From Pachypanchax playfairii (lineage: Eukaryota > Chordata > Actinopteri > Cyprinodontiformes > Aplocheilidae), in NCBI GenBank assembly GCA_006937955.1, contig SSNP01000042.1, forward strand, positions 610,954 through 674,953: DNA of 64,000 nt, written 5' to 3'. The notes under the pieces were generated by a model. That model was given only the letters and a program-made list of their open reading frames with translations. It was not told the origin of the DNA and made no database searches. The stretch's first letter is position 1, and each line of letters opens with the position of its first letter. Below, one piece after another: positions 1 to 13,800 of the stretch. Position numbers and translations under genes: made by a program.

Positions 1-2700
1 GTCTCTCAATCAGAGTCCTGGCCAACAAAAAAAAAAAAAGCTTCATTTCTTCCCTCCCGTCGCTCCTCCATTGCTCCTCTTCACCTCTCATTCATACCTC
101 ATTCTTTTTGACGTTAACCCGGCATCTCAACTGAACCACTACTCTTAGTTTGCAGAGACAAAGAGCATGTGATTGCTCTTCATCTCCCCCAGCTGACTGA
201 TTGACAGCTTTGACAGAGTAGAAGGGAGAAGAGGAGTAACTCTGTCCTGTTTCAACCCCTAACACACAGACACACATCATTACCCACATGCACACACACA
301 CTTGAAAAATCTACATGCTTCACCCTCTTTATTCCTCCGAGGAGCACCACAATCCCATCATCCTTCTATGTCAGCATGGTTGTTGCAGCCCTCAGCTCAT
401 TAGCATAATATTCCTATTCTCCTGCTGCCTCGCTCCCTGGTTATGTCAGGAAAAAAAAGGAGCTGCACCTGGGAATCATTGTGGGATTTTCTCCGCTTGT
501 GGTCAGATTGTCAGATTTCTCCTTTTATTCATGAATACACATTCTTAAAGATAGTCTAATGAAGAGATTGCATCAACATTCAGTCATTCTGCAAAGCAAG
601 CTGAACTATAACTCTAACTTTACTAACAAGCAATCTGATCCATATTCCAATGTCTTAGCCTCGATGGATCGGGTTTGAGTTCCCATGAGGACAACTGGTT
701 AGTGTCCTTTTTGTTTTGAGACAGCTTTTACTATGAATCAATCTGGGTGAGTGATGGTGGCTGTGTAATAAATAAATAAATAAATCTAGAGAAGCACTCT
801 GAGAGTGGAGACCTCTGCCAAGCACCGCCGTTCTACACCCAGACCATCTACAGCTGAAAATAACCTGATCTCCCAATGTTAAAGGATTCTGTAAAAAATT
901 CTAGATCTTACCCACAAAACTGGATCAGTTGGTCCTTTACCCATTCTGGATATTTCCTAAAAATTTAACGAAAGTTCACCCACAACTTTTCACTTATGTT
1001 ACCAACAGACAGACAAACCATCAAACCAACGCTAGCCAGCACATCACCTCCTACAAGAGATTCAGATTGATGGAGGGAAATAAAGTGTAACATTTTTTTA
1101 CATGGCTGGTTAGTTTAAACTATTTCCTCCAGTCATCTATTATATATTTATATTTGATGCATATAAATAAGTGCTTTCACTTCTGAATTTCCAGTTTGAT
1201 GATGCTCACTTTTTCTCAAATTAATACAAACCCAAGCTTAACCATTTGTGACCGTCAAAAGACCTGAAAATCCTGCTTGAATGCCAGTGAATGGTGGTGT
1301 AAGGGCTGCAGGGTGAACAGAGTCATGTCGAGGGCTGGCAGATTGTTTGGCAGAACTCTGTAATTACCTGAACTCCTCTTAGAGCCTGCAGCTCTCCTCC
1401 TAATCTTAAGTTAGACTCATTTGCTGTTCCACAACTGTTGTATCTTTCAAAAAAAAAAATATACAAGGTTACGCTCAGTGATCGCAGCTCATTTTCTACC
1501 TGCAGAGGGGCTAAATTGATTATCTTCAATTATTTTTGTAAAGCAAGAAATACTCAAATTTATCCGTGTATTAACGAGGCGTTGTGCCATCATTCTAAAA
1601 AAATAAGAGAGAATAAAAAATGAAAAATTACAGAAGCTCTGAAGTTTGTAAGCTGTTTTTTCTGTGGTTCACACAGACAGACAGACAGATGGAGAAACAA
1701 TTCCCATGAACTAAACAAACTAGCATTGATAGGAAAACAGCAATTTGTAATAAAACATTTATTTTGCAGCATAAAACTGATCTAAAAACACCAGATGCTG
1801 TGTGCAAACTCTATTTGAACCGATTTGGATTGAATGAAAACAAACCATTCATTCATTTATTCATCAAAGTAAAGCCCTGACTTGTTTTGACTCCTTCCAG
1901 CAAGGACAGGAGAAATGAGACAGTTTGTCCTGTCTGGTTGGACGTTAGGGATAACAGCTGTGCTACATCGCCCCCTGCTGTGAATTTAGACAATCAATCC
2001 ATCAGTGGCCTCAAGGTTTAACAGTGGCAGAACAATTACTACCCAAGTTGCTTAAATCACATCTTTTCCCTAAAATCGCCCATCCATTCTGTGCACATGC
2101 TGGATCAGTCAGTGATATGGGAGACAGTCACTGGAAGCAGCATACTGTAACTAAATCTGAATTTATGAATATTTTGTTTTTACTTCAATTAGAATCAAAG
2201 CAGCCTTGTGCTGCTCAACAGCCTTTTGTAATGCAGGATGCTGCACTGCTACTGACCAGGTCAAAGAAATAAATGAATAAATAAACATGCTGTGGTATAA
2301 ACAATGAGATTCTGTTATTGAAAAATGGATTAAAGGGGAAAAAACTGTTGAAAAAGAAGTTTTCTTCACTGACTTCCACATAGACTAAATGTTAAATAAA
2401 ACATGAAACCCGACTTTTTAAAATGTCATCATGGGTTTAACTTAGTAGTATAAGTATGTAAATCAAGTGATGATGAGTTAAGAAGTATTTAAAGAGCAAA
2501 TCAGGATAAAATGTGTTCATTTTAAAGGATATAACAGACTTTTTATTGACATGTGAATAAAGACGGTGTGGCCAGTAGATGGCAGAAGCACTCTTCATTC
2601 CCAGTTGAACCATGTTTGCAGTCAGGCTCGAGCCCAGATGCTAAACAGGACCAGAGCGCTTTAGATGAGGGGGGAAAAAAACCGTTATGTTACCGTGTGT
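1..2700. other. Intergenic DNA upstream of cldn11
   Basis: I see no gene in this stretch. It is AT-rich, with short simple repeats: an A-run near 27-39, AAAT units near 765-783, and CAGA units near 1674-1690. The open frames here are short, lack recognisable domains and overlap each other on both strands, as expected by chance. Confidence 0.6.
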
Positions 2701-2703
2701 GTT

Positions 2704-2800
2704 CTGATTGGCTGAAAGTTTCAGGGATGTCTTTTTTTCCCTTCACTGAACTTCTCTCTATAAAACGTATGAAGCTTCATTCTTTGAGATGAGCGACAGA
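2704..2800 (+). promoter_or_regulatory. cldn11: Probable cldn11 core promoter (TATA box, inverted CCAAT box)
   Basis: A TATAAAA box lies at 2759-2765 and an inverted CCAAT box (ATTGG) at 2707-2711, about 50 bases further upstream. This spacing predicts transcription starting near 2790 and a 5' UTR of roughly 200 bases before the ATG at 2988. The boxes are read directly from the sequence; the start site is inferred. Confidence 0.5.
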
Positions 2801-2987
2801 GTTGATTTGATGGGAATAACTAATCTGGACGGAGAACGCAAACTTTTACTGGATTAACTTGTTTCGGTGGACAATCAGCTGTAGAATAGATGCTATTTTT
2901 CTAGTTTCAGATTTTTTTTTATTATTTAGCTTCCACTTTCAGTCGGTTTATAAATCGGAAAAGCGATCTTTACGCACATTTCGCACC

Positions 2988-4896
2988 ATGGCGAACTCTT
3001 GCGTCCAACTGAGCGGCTTTCTTCTCAGCAGCCTCGGATGGCTGGGCATCGTGATCGCCACATCCACAAACGACTGGGTGACAATGTGCAAATACGGTTT
3101 GAACACCTGCAAAAAGATAGATGAGCTAGAATCCAAGGGCCCTTGGGCGAAGTGCGTGATCTCTACAGCGCTGTACCACTGCGTCTCCTACACGCAGATC
3201 CTTGAGCTGCCAGGTAGACGCGGCTCTCTCTGCACATGCACGCTCATCTCCTGTTTTAATTTCCTCCCTCTCCCCGAAACCTGACAGATTCATGATGTTA
3301 TATGTTTTTTTGTTTGCTTCTACAGCCTTCATCCAGACAACTCGTGCCCTGATGATCATATCATCCATCCTGGGTCTCCCAGCCGTCGGGATGATCCTCA
3401 TGTCCATGCCCTGCATCAGCCTTGGAAATGAACCCCAGAGCTCCAAGAATAAGCGTGCCATCCTGGGAGGAGTCTTGATGCTTGTAGTAGGTGAGAAACA
3501 CGTTTATTTCCCTCATGCTGAACACATTGTATAGGATCCTGCTCAAAATACCAACATCTCAACCGAGCTTCCTCAGTCTGACCTCTTTTAACCTCGACTC
3601 AAATACTTAGAAGCTGCAGAGAGCAGAGGATGTTGCATGTGACACTCTTCCTCCCGAGGGTAAACACACATGCATGCGCTCAGACAGCTCAAGCTGTTAA
3701 CATGTTACATTGAACCCCTCACATTCCTCCCATCCACCTACTCTCATCCACACCCTGCTTTTGTCCTGGGCCACACGGAAATTCCCCAAGCTGCACCGTT
3801 TCTGCTTTGATTATAAATATTTGACTGTTGTTGCAGCCTTTTCCACCACCTGCTTTCCTAAAAAGACTTTTTTTTTTAAACAGTTTAAAGAAAAAATCTA
3901 TTTAACCCCTTCATGCACAGTGCTCACAGTGGACAGTCATTCAAAAGCTGTTTTTTTTTTTGTTTTTTTTTTTATTATTTGCACATTAGTCACCACCTTG
4001 GTCTCTAATCTCCCACTCACTGGTGGTTTGTGTGTATGTTTATGATATAAGGGTTACATCATGATGATATAATCATCTAAATGTGTTTGTCAGATACATG
4101 TTTCTTTGTGAAAATGCATGTCTTCCATCTAAGTGGACTTCTGAAAGCCTTTTTGAAAAATGGGTTAAAATAGAATTTCAAAATGATAATAAATGATAAT
4201 ACTTGTGAAAACAAGCTTGACTAAAGATATATCATAACTCATACATGAAAGGGTTCATTTGATGCAGGATGTTTACCATCAAAATTTATATGATAATTCC
4301 AAAGAGTAGCTATCTTTGAAATTTTGGAAAAAATAATACCAAGGACACTTCCACTGTGAGCTTGTGGAAAAGAAAAATGGCCCATAGACTTTGTCCAATT
4401 TTCAGAAAAAGGCTTTCAGATGTGGGATTAAAATATTTTGCATTCCCACTTTTATCATTTTACTGGACAGTCAATGTTACCTTTAATTACACAAGATGTT
4501 TATGTGATATTATGTTCCTTTTTGTATCCCCCAAATGATTTTTCTTGCAGTTACGTGTAGTTCAAGATCTTTGTGTTTATGTTAATGAGCAGTATTATTT
4601 AAACTGTGTTTTTCTGTCTTATTTCAGCATTGTGTGCCATGGTACCCACCATTTGGTTTCCAATTGGTTCCAACCAAGAGTTTGGCCTCATGTCCTTCGG
4701 GTTCTCCCTCTACACCGGATGGGTGGGCACAATTTTCTGCCTGCTGGGGGGATTCATGCTCATTTGCTCTTCAGATTCCTCCCCCTCTTCCTCCCGTACC
4801 TACCAGGACAACAACCATTTTTACTACTCCAAACAGGGAGGTGGCAATCTGCCTGCAGCATCTTCCACCAATCACGCCAAAAGTGCCCACGTTTGA
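2988..4896 (+). CDS. cldn11: Claudin-11, tight-junction membrane protein (3 coding exons)
   Basis: Coding exons are 2988-3213, 3326-3490 and 4628-4896, both introns phase 1, giving 219 residues. Claudin-11 is a four-pass protein that forms tight-junction strands in myelin and Sertoli cells of mammals. The sequence shows TM1 near residues 8-25, the first-loop residues W30, W53, C56 and C65, the STNDW segment shared with mammalian claudin-11, three later hydrophobic segments, and a C-terminus ending in SAHV, a likely PDZ ligand identical to the human end. The usual GLW of the claudin signature reads GPW here (51-53). An in-frame upstream ATG at 2859 would add 43 residues, but MANSC at 2988 matches the family start. 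Intron 2 (3491-4627) holds only AT-rich sequence and homopolymer runs. The gene converges on slc7a14. I did not determine which teleost paralogue (a or b) this is. Confidence 0.93.
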
Positions 4897-5800
4897 GATC
4901 GGAGAAGTTGTAAATCCAACGTGAAAGCGTAGTGCGGGGGTTCTGTGATTTTGTATAGAGAGACTACTGCACAAAAACAAGCAAACACATGTATTTATGT
5001 CCAGTACAATCACATCTCCATGTTCCAGAGGAGACCGAGACACATGTACGCTCAAGCTGGATAATGTCAAAGTAAAAACCTCGAGTGAACATACAAACAG
5101 AACACATTCACATACAGACACAAAAGGACTGTTTTAGTTAAAACTTGTTTTTGCCCCACAGTGCAACTCGTCCTTCCTCTTCATATTGGGGCGTAGTATG
5201 GACTTTGCCACATAAACAATAGTCAAACAGCTCGGACAGCAGCTTGGGGTCTCGTTCGTGAACTTGCATACTTTTATTTTTTATGTTTCTCCTACTTTTC
5301 TTTCATGTACAGAACCTAAAAAATGATTTTTATGACTGTCTTTGTTGATAAATACTTCTAAAACCATTTTATTTTGATGTATCCGTTAGGTATCGTTTAG
5401 AGAGTTTTTCCTTGCAATGCAAAATGTGTTTAAATAGATTGATTTTCTCTGATAGTAGAGTACAACTCATGTTACAGGCTTGATCCAAATAAAGCTGCAT
5501 TACTTATTAAAGTCTCTACAGAACAATGGCAGCAGTGATTTCACATGAACATTTTTATTTAGCTGAGTTTATGTTAGATTGTCAGTATTTGCATTGTAAA
5601 AATAAAATAATATTTTTAAAAGCGGCACCATGCTGATCAGCTTCTTTCTAGTGAAGATGGATGTTTGTCCTGATCTTTCCAGTTACAGATATTTATTGTT
5701 TCATAGATTTACTACCATGTCATTTTCGATAATAAAAGCAAGAGTGAAACTGTATTTTTCTCAAATAAAACTTGTCAGTTAAATAATTACTTTCACGTAG
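4897..5800 (+). other. cldn11: cldn11 3' UTR with candidate polyadenylation signals
   Basis: The stretch after the cldn11 stop has no coding potential. An AATAAA hexamer lies at 5488-5493, which would give a 3' UTR of about 600 bases. Further AATAAA motifs near 5601, 5732 and 5766 could serve longer forms. Which one is used cannot be told from sequence. Confidence 0.5.
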
Positions 5801-6440
5801 CCTATCCTTTACTGCCTTTTACTTGATGGATGGACACAGGCAAAAAGATTTTGGGGAGGTTTTGTGCCTCAGAACAAAGTGATGTAGGTGTTTGTCTCAC
5901 CACTAATGGAAATAGAAGCTAAAACAATAAGAAAACACCATGTGTTCTGACCTTGAATGAGTTCAGTACAGAAGAATCTGTCCCATTAGAACTGAAAGCC
6001 ACACAATCTCATCTGCAAACTCTGCACAGCACACAGTATGTGACTAAGACAGATAATCGTGCCCGGTGTGTGTACGCCTTTGCTCAGTTCAAGGTCACCG
6101 AGTCATAGCAAAGATATTATAGTCTGAAAACATCTCATAGTCCTTATTTTATCATCAAACAGATGCAAAACATCAAGTATGGGTAATCTGGTTTACTCAG
6201 TTTTGTTATTTTACAACTCACAGTTGCTTTCCGTTTGGATTTCCTGGCATGTCTGTTAGCACAGGTGTGTGATTAATGATAAATGTGATGCATTTCCAGG
6301 CAAAGAGCCATTCGGCTCACAGGAGGTTTCACATGCCACATATGGACATATTGACATGTTTGTTTTTTACATAAAAGGAACTAAACAAATGTCGTTTTTG
6401 TTGTGGAAAATTTAAACACCTACCTCAAACTGCAGGGCTG
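5800..6440. other. Intergenic stretch between cldn11 and a transposon remnant
   Basis: No gene, RNA or repeat family was recognised. The sequence is moderately AT-rich, with a short G-run near 6447 at its right edge. Confidence 0.5.
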
Positions 6441-6449
6441 TGGAAGGGG

Positions 6450-6965
6450 GGGGGCATGTTCCATCTTCTCCCAGTTGAGTTCCAGAACTGTTTGATTCTT
6501 TTCAGACTTTTGAAACTATTTTGAACAGTGTTGAATAACAGAATCGTCATGGCTACCACAGCATCGTGCATTCCATAAGGTTTGTGTTCAGTTGGGCTAT
6601 AATTTATTTTTAACAGAACAATGACTCAATGCTGTGTGAAGGTGATTTTACTGAGAAGGAGAGTGAAAATCCTCAATGTTCTGACCTCCACAGTCACCTG
6701 AACCAAACCCAATCAAGATGGTTTGAGATGAACCGCAGAGTGAAGGCAACAGTAAAAATTGTTAAAGAGAATGCCAAGAGTGTGTAAAGCAGTAATCAGT
6801 TTAAAAAATATGAAATATAAAACGTGTTTTGAGTTTTTTCACACATTTTGGGTTTACCACATAATTCCATATAAGTTTGTTTACAGTGAGAATCTGCAGT
6901 GTAAAGACTCGTCATTAAAGCCATTAAATAAGAAGGTGTGTCCAAACTTTTGACTGGTTTGTGTA
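6450..6965 (+). mobile_element. 3' half of a decayed Tc1/mariner element
   Basis: The right end, at about 6934-6956, carries the typical fish Tc1 terminal repeat (GTGTCCAAACTTTTGACTGG). Just upstream, at 6766-6795, one frame reads RMPRVCKAVI, the familiar C-terminal transposase segment. Still further left, broken frames resemble the DDE region (an FNRTMTQ-like stretch near 6613-6640 and a PNQDG-like stretch near 6700-6725). Several stops and small deletions break the reading frame, and no left terminal repeat is visible, so this is an immobile relic. It lies between the convergent 3' ends of cldn11 and slc7a14. Confidence 0.75.
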
Positions 6966-6969
6966 TATG

Positions 6970-9900
6970 CATTTATCACAAAGGGTAATAAATGAGCAAG
7001 CCTCTGTTTAGTATTTGCAATAAATAACTGTTCATTGATACATGGAAGCAATATTAACAATCCAGCAACAAAACAAACAAAAAAAAACTTAATGAAACAG
7101 TGCACCAGAGAGCAAAATAACCACGCATATGGAAGAAACCATTACAAATCAACAATAAAAACACAATATTTTACAGCTTTGTGCCAAAATTTACAGAAAA
7201 GGAATATCTAGTTTTGCAAGTGAAGCCAATCTCAACATGTCCAACACACACTGACAGAAAACTTGGCCTCAGCAAACATGGAGCACAAGAGAAACATGGC
7301 ACCTTCTCTCCAAGATAAAATAATAAACAAACAAACAAAACTAGCTGAATCTTTAACCAATAGGTGCAAGAGATTCGATTCCATTCGCAGGTTACCTTTT
7401 ACAGAATTGTAACAAAATAGTGTTGATTTTTTTTATTTTTTATTGATAGCGCCAAACCGTCTAAAGTTCTAAAAACATCTGCAGCAATAATTCCCAAATT
7501 TTTTAAAGAAAAAGGATTAAGGTTTATAAATGAGCTTTCTAGAGAAACTATGTTTTTAAAAAATAGATTTTTAGTGCTTCATCCTCAGCCTCCATCTGAT
7601 TAAACAATAGCTCGTAAATTAAAGGCTGTAAACTCCACCCAGTTCAGCTGAGCACACCCACCCGAGGAGAGGCTGTGGATGGAAAACAGCTGTAGAAAAA
7701 TATTTCTCTTTAGATCACTACTCCTTTAGTGATGGACTTTTCTCATCTTAGTGCAGAACAAACATTAAATAGAGTCTAGACTAATACTTAGAAATTTCAA
7801 CAAAATATCAGCAAATACTAACCAGTAAGATTTGAAAAACAAGATTTGTACTTTTGGCTAAAGCTTTTTTAGCAAATCTGCCAACTTGTGGGAAAATAGC
7901 TTACAACCTGACCATCCCAAGAAAATTAGCTCTATTATAGCTTAAGTGCTCTATTTAAATGAATAAAGAAAGATTTGTGAACAGAAAGTTTTTTTTTTTA
8001 AATAAAGTGTTATTGTGGACTTTGGTTTGTGGAGGTTGAGCGGACAGATAAACTGGAAGTAGGCAATTTGTTTGAGAGAGAAATAATTCCTCATATTATG
8101 GTGTTTGCTACATGATTTGGAGCCTTGGTTTCCATGTTTGTAGGAGTAGACAAGCAAGTAAAAGGAATGTGATTTCACACTAATGCAACAAAAACAACCT
8201 TTTAGCTCATAAATCTCCTTTTTTTATTTGCATCAAAGAAATAAATGGTCCTGTATATGAACAAAAGGACCTGGAATGTGTGTTAAATTGATGTGAATCC
8301 TTGAGAATGGAATTTTAGAGCTGAATGGATTTAAAAACAAAACAGATAAACAAATTGAATATACCTGCTACATCCTGCCAAATAATAGAAACCAGGGCTC
8401 CCAGTTATAAAGGACTGAGACGGGATTTGGTTCAGTTTAATGTCCTTTTAAGATCTGTTACCACATGCATGCCCAACATGTATAATCTGAACCTTGTGCA
8501 TGGAAGCATGCGTTGACATTCACCAGATGGTCACATTGACGAGCAAGCATTAAACCACAAGCATACATCAAAGCACACACTCACACCTCATGCATCCACT
8601 CATAAACACGGAACAGCGAGCCGACTGCACAGTCCAGCACGAGAGACACTTTACCATCTGAATTTACCAGTTTCTTTTGGCTAAGCAAAGCATATTGGGG
8701 GGAGGGGGGGTTGAAAAAGGAGGTGATATTAACAAGGGAGATATTTTAGCTGAATCATACACAGTAAAATAAATGTGTATGTGCAAATATCTAAGACACA
8801 AGACAAAACTTTTATAACTGATAATTCTGCAGAACCTCAGATCATGGTTCACTGTAAATGTGCAGCTCTCAGTTTAAAAATGTAAACTTGCTATAACATT
8901 TTCTTACAACTATCAGTTCCCATGAAAAATATCTGTTTAAATGTTCAAAACTATTTCACAATACCTCATCCATATGTCCAATATGTCCCAAAATAAGAAC
9001 ACGATAGCTATTTTATAGATAATCTTGAAATAGATTTCAAACCTTTGAACAAACTAGATCAGCATCATGTGATGATGAGCTGTTTTGGAAACAATATCAC
9101 ATGCAACTGGAATTTTTTTAACGCAAAGAATGACTGTGAGAGGAAAAGAGGTGGGGTGTTGGCGTGGCATCCTTAGATTTAGTGCATTAGACAGATAAGG
9201 CTTCCCTAAAAGGGACTAATGCAGCAACAGGGGGCACGAGGACACGGGCAACAATTAAACAGCAGCACCAGAAGCAATTAGAAAAGCAACCCCACCACCC
9301 TCTATACAAACACATAATGTGTAATTTGGTGTATGCCAAAAAATTTTTAAAATCCTATATAGTAACATGACTGCATTTGTTGCATGATGCCTTTTCTTGC
9401 CTTACATTCTTATCTGGTTTTAAACAACAACAACTTCATCGTACTCAGTCCATGTTTTCATTGGAATGATATAAAACATCATCTTTGTGATATAAGAACA
9501 GAGAAAAAAAGACAAAAATGTTTACATTAGCTACAGCACTACAGCTACATGCATAAAAATGAAACAGAAGAATGACATGAAAATGAGATGGTGATAAATC
9601 AGATAAGAAATAGTAGAAATTTATGAGTCAAAGTGGCTCGCGGTGCGTGAATTACTGCAAATATTACAAATCCAGACTGCAACCAATCTCTGGTTTATTA
9701 CGTGTGACTCAGTTGTAAAAAGATGGATGAAGAGTTGGACTAGAAAAGAAAAGTGCCTTTGGAATTCAACCAGTTTTCACTGTCATCTCTGATCCTTTTA
9801 AAGTACACTGATGAGAAAAAACATTGCACTGTGTTGATTTGTTGTGAGTGGACTGATTTTGAGATTCATGCTAGAAAAAAAGTGGAACCAACAACAACAA

Positions 9901-10801
9901 TTCAGAAAAAAAAACTGCAATTAAAAATTCGGAACTGCTCACTGTGTATAAACACTGACACACAAATCAATGTAATGGTGGAGATTCAGTGCACATACAG
10001 CAGACCTCACACAAACGCAGGCAAAATCAAAATAGAAACCAGACAGAACCAGAAACTGACACACAGTAGATGAAGGCACTATCATTCCAAGAAATATTTG
10101 TCACAAAAAACATCAACATCCTTTCCAAAATCCTTTTTTTTTTAAATCCCTTGGGCTAGGTGTTTAGATAGAAATAACATGTTTTTTTCTAGTTTTAGGA
10201 ACATTTCTGTTGTGTTTTGAGCAATTTTTCTTAATTTTTGACAAAAATCAAAGCAGAGAAAGTCAGACTTTGCAGTAGGAAGTTATTGGGATTTGGCATG
10301 CTGTTGTCTAACTTTCCTGTCTGTCTGTGTTGAAACAGGAAGCGAGGTGCTGATTCATCACCCTCCTCTCTCCTGTGTCCCATAATTCTGAGTAAAACAC
10401 GGTTAAAGAGCTGTTTAGTACAAAATGTCACTTCTTCACAGTGCAATGATACAAATTCTATCTTATCTCTTGCTTTGTCAGCATTAATCTAGCTGACCTT
10501 TCTCTGTGTGGGAAGTTGACTGAATAATAAGTGAATGTGTCAAGACATTCATGACCTTGATGTCCACGTGTTTGTGGGAGCGACGTGCCAAGCTTGGTGG
10601 TAAAAGACAAACTGTTCCTCTGCTCAGAAACAATCTAGCCCAGGGATTTGATACATCAACAAATACACACATGTGCAGGCATGCAAATGCACACACACAC
10701 ATTCACACACGCAGTCGGTCAAGCATTCACACATTGTTTCCCCTCCCGTTCCCAGGAAGCAGACAAGGCAGTACATTCATTAGAACACAAATTCAGTCTC
10801 C
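6970..10801 (-). other. slc7a14: Region downstream of the slc7a14 stop, probably partly its long 3' UTR
   Basis: There is no coding exon and no recognised transposon across 3.8 kb, which is unlike the repeat-rich gaps elsewhere in the window. The mammalian slc7a14 mRNA has a multi-kilobase 3' UTR, so much of this stretch may be transcribed on the minus strand. Candidate minus-strand AATAAA signals are near 8225 and 7433, but the end point is not resolved. Small CA-rich tracts occur near 10680-10715. Confidence 0.35.
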
Positions 10802-13800
10802 TCAGAAATCCATTGGATCCTCTTCTGCAAGGCCACTGGTATCTATGGTTCTGCCTCCTTCTTTGGATGGAATCCCATCACTTTCAGGTTTTGCTTTCGG
10901 AGGAGGGGTCAGCCCTGACCCCCCCTCTGGCACATCCCAGTTGTCATTGGTAGGTGGGTAGAAATCATCTTCAAAGCCACAGAATCCTTCATCCACACCT
11001 TGATCATAGCGTTGGTAGGTGGAGGCGTGCACCTCATTTTCTCTAGCGGTGATCTCCAATGTGCTATTCCACATGCCATAACCAAAATATATGAGAACAC
11101 CTAAAGAGATACAAAAATATTTATCAGTATTTGAAATAATGAACATCAAAGTTTTCAGGATTGTTAGATTAAACTCTATCAGCTTAATTAAATGAGAGAC
11201 TAATCCTTCCTAAACGATGATAATAACAATCCTCAACACTGAGGTAGAGAAACTTGAAGACCACAAAATGTTTGCTCTGTGACATAAGAAGTTAATCGAA
11301 TTAGTTTGATTCTGATTAGTTACAACGTTATAAAAGAAATCCTGTGATTTTCCTTCAGTGGGCAGTGAAATACAGACACAATGGAGGGAGAGATAACAGG
11401 AACAAGGCTCATATCTCTAATAGCAAAGAGATCTAGTAAGAATGAGTCATTTTCATCCGGGCTACGATATCGTTTAGTTTTGAAACATTCAAGAATGACA
11501 TCCAGCCAGTTTTCGTGACAATTAAATAGTTTGGAGCTACTTACCCACAAAGCACCAGATTGAAAACCGTATCCAGGTGATAGCAGACAGTTTAAGCATG
11601 AGGTAGATGTTGACCAACATGGCTGAAGCAGGTACAAGTGGCACACAGGGTGCCATGTAGGGTAGCCGTTTGGGGTTTTCAGGCTGCTGGAGGATGATGA
11701 TGATCAGTAAGGCAATGACGACGATGAAGATGATCAATAGCAGCAAAGCCCACCAACGAGCCTCCTCAATACTGCTCGCCCCTGGAGAAAAACAACAAGG
11801 AATGAGTGTATGATCTTTTCCCTCTATAAATTCCGGTTTGATCATTCGTTCTTACCAAAAATAATGAAGGAGCAGAAAGCAAAGATGAAGATGAAAAGCA
11901 GCAGCACACACACAGTGACAGTTTTCCCTGTGGCCGGAGTCGGCCTGTCCATTTTCCCAGGGAGGCCGAGCCGAATCCTCAGCGTGTAGTAGCGTGGACC
12001 AATCAGTTTCTTCAACCTCCAGGACATCCCTCCCTCTGACTCCTGCGCTTCAATGCCTGTGGTCATATCCACTGTGCCGTAATTAGGGTGACTGGCAGTG
12101 TACGCATTTTTATCTGGTTTGCCTATCAGCATTTCGTTGTCACCCAGCGACGGCAGGTTTTTGGCTCCGCAGGTGTTGGTTGGTGGACCACCGTACTCGT
12201 CGGCCTCACTGGTTGGTGAGCAGGCATCTTTCTCACACTCAGCCAGGATGCCTTCCTTTCTCTTCTTGCTCTGCTCCTCCGAAAGAAAGTTCACAAAGCC
12301 GTGGATGTCGCCTTCAGGTTGGTAACGCAAGAGTAACACACAAAGGCTCACCTGTGAATGATGAAACAGAGCAATGTGCATTATTTGTTGCAAGATACCA
12401 CCTCATGTGCACACTGTTGACACCTCCACTACTTACTAGAGTATAAGCCAACAGAGTTCCTATGGACATCATCTCTATGAGGTCTCTGAGGCTGACCAGA
12501 AGAGACAGAAGAGCAGCCAGGAAGCCTGAAACCACACAGGCAACAGCTGGAGTCTCTGTGTATGAAGACACATGAGCCAGAAACCTACACACATAAAGAG
12601 GAGAACACTCAGATACATACAGTGTGCCATTTATACTGATATAAAACATAAACAGCATTAAACACTGTAAGTGCATAGACTAACTTAAACAGCAGGCCAT
12701 CTCCTGCCATGGCATAGATGACTCTGGGCATGGGGAACAGGGACCCCAGCAGGGACACAGTGAGTCCAGCTATAGATCCCACAGCAACGATGTATTTAGC
12801 AAACATGCAGCCGTGCGCGGCAAACATTTCCATCAGTGGGGCATCTGCATCGATTTCAGTGTACGGTACCATCAGTGTTAGGATGACAGAGACCTGGATT
12901 AAAATATACACATAAATACAGACAGTTATTAAGATTTGGTCATATCAAAAGAAAGTTGAAAACATTTGTCATTTTAACCAGCTTTCATAAATTCTGAAGT
13001 ATTTGAAAACTGCTAAAGCATGTGTACAAATATAAAGAATCAAGAAGACTTTGGTCCTCAGCTGTTTTCCTTGATCTCATCAAAAACTACAGGTTCATGA
13101 CACCAATAAAGAAGAGTTACAACTTGGCTTTACAAAAACATCAAACTCTGCACATTAATGGTCAGAGTCATATTTCTGGCTCACTGTTTTTTAATCCTGT
13201 ATCTGATGTGTGAAACACCACAGAGCCATCTGTCACAAACTGTGCTGCAAAAAGAATAAAAATATAAATAAGGATTTACATGACCGGTGAGAATAAGATA
13301 ACAGGAAGGACGTGATAAAAGACGAACCTTACATGAAGAGAAAACAAAAACCCCCTCCAGCATCAATAATAGATGACTATAATAATAATAATAGCAACAG
13401 TCTTTGCTATGTGCTGTTATTTTTTAAAACCCTCCCTTTGTGGTTCAGGTTTCGTTACACATAAAGACAAAAGACATGTTTAAAAAATGTGTTTCAAGAA
13501 GAAAAAAGCTGAAAATGTTCTAAAACTGTTGAGTTCCTGGGATAAATATTGAAAACAATTAAAAACCACTATAATAATTATATATCAAACAGGCTAATTT
13601 GTATCTGTAACTCCCTCAGAATCAATAACTAAATATACTATACTTTACTATACTATACTATACTATACTATACTATACTATACTATACTATACTATACTA
13701 TACTATACTATACTATACAAGTTGTTACTGAATTTGAAGTTTTTTAATGGCCAGAAAATTATGATGTCACATTTAAAGTGATTTTTGACAATTTTGAAGA

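Noticed and set aside
2859..2987. In-frame upstream ATG that would extend claudin-11 by 43 residues
   Set aside because: Claudins begin a few residues before TM1; the ATG at 2988 in CACCATGG context gives the family start, and the extension has no matching sequence in the family.
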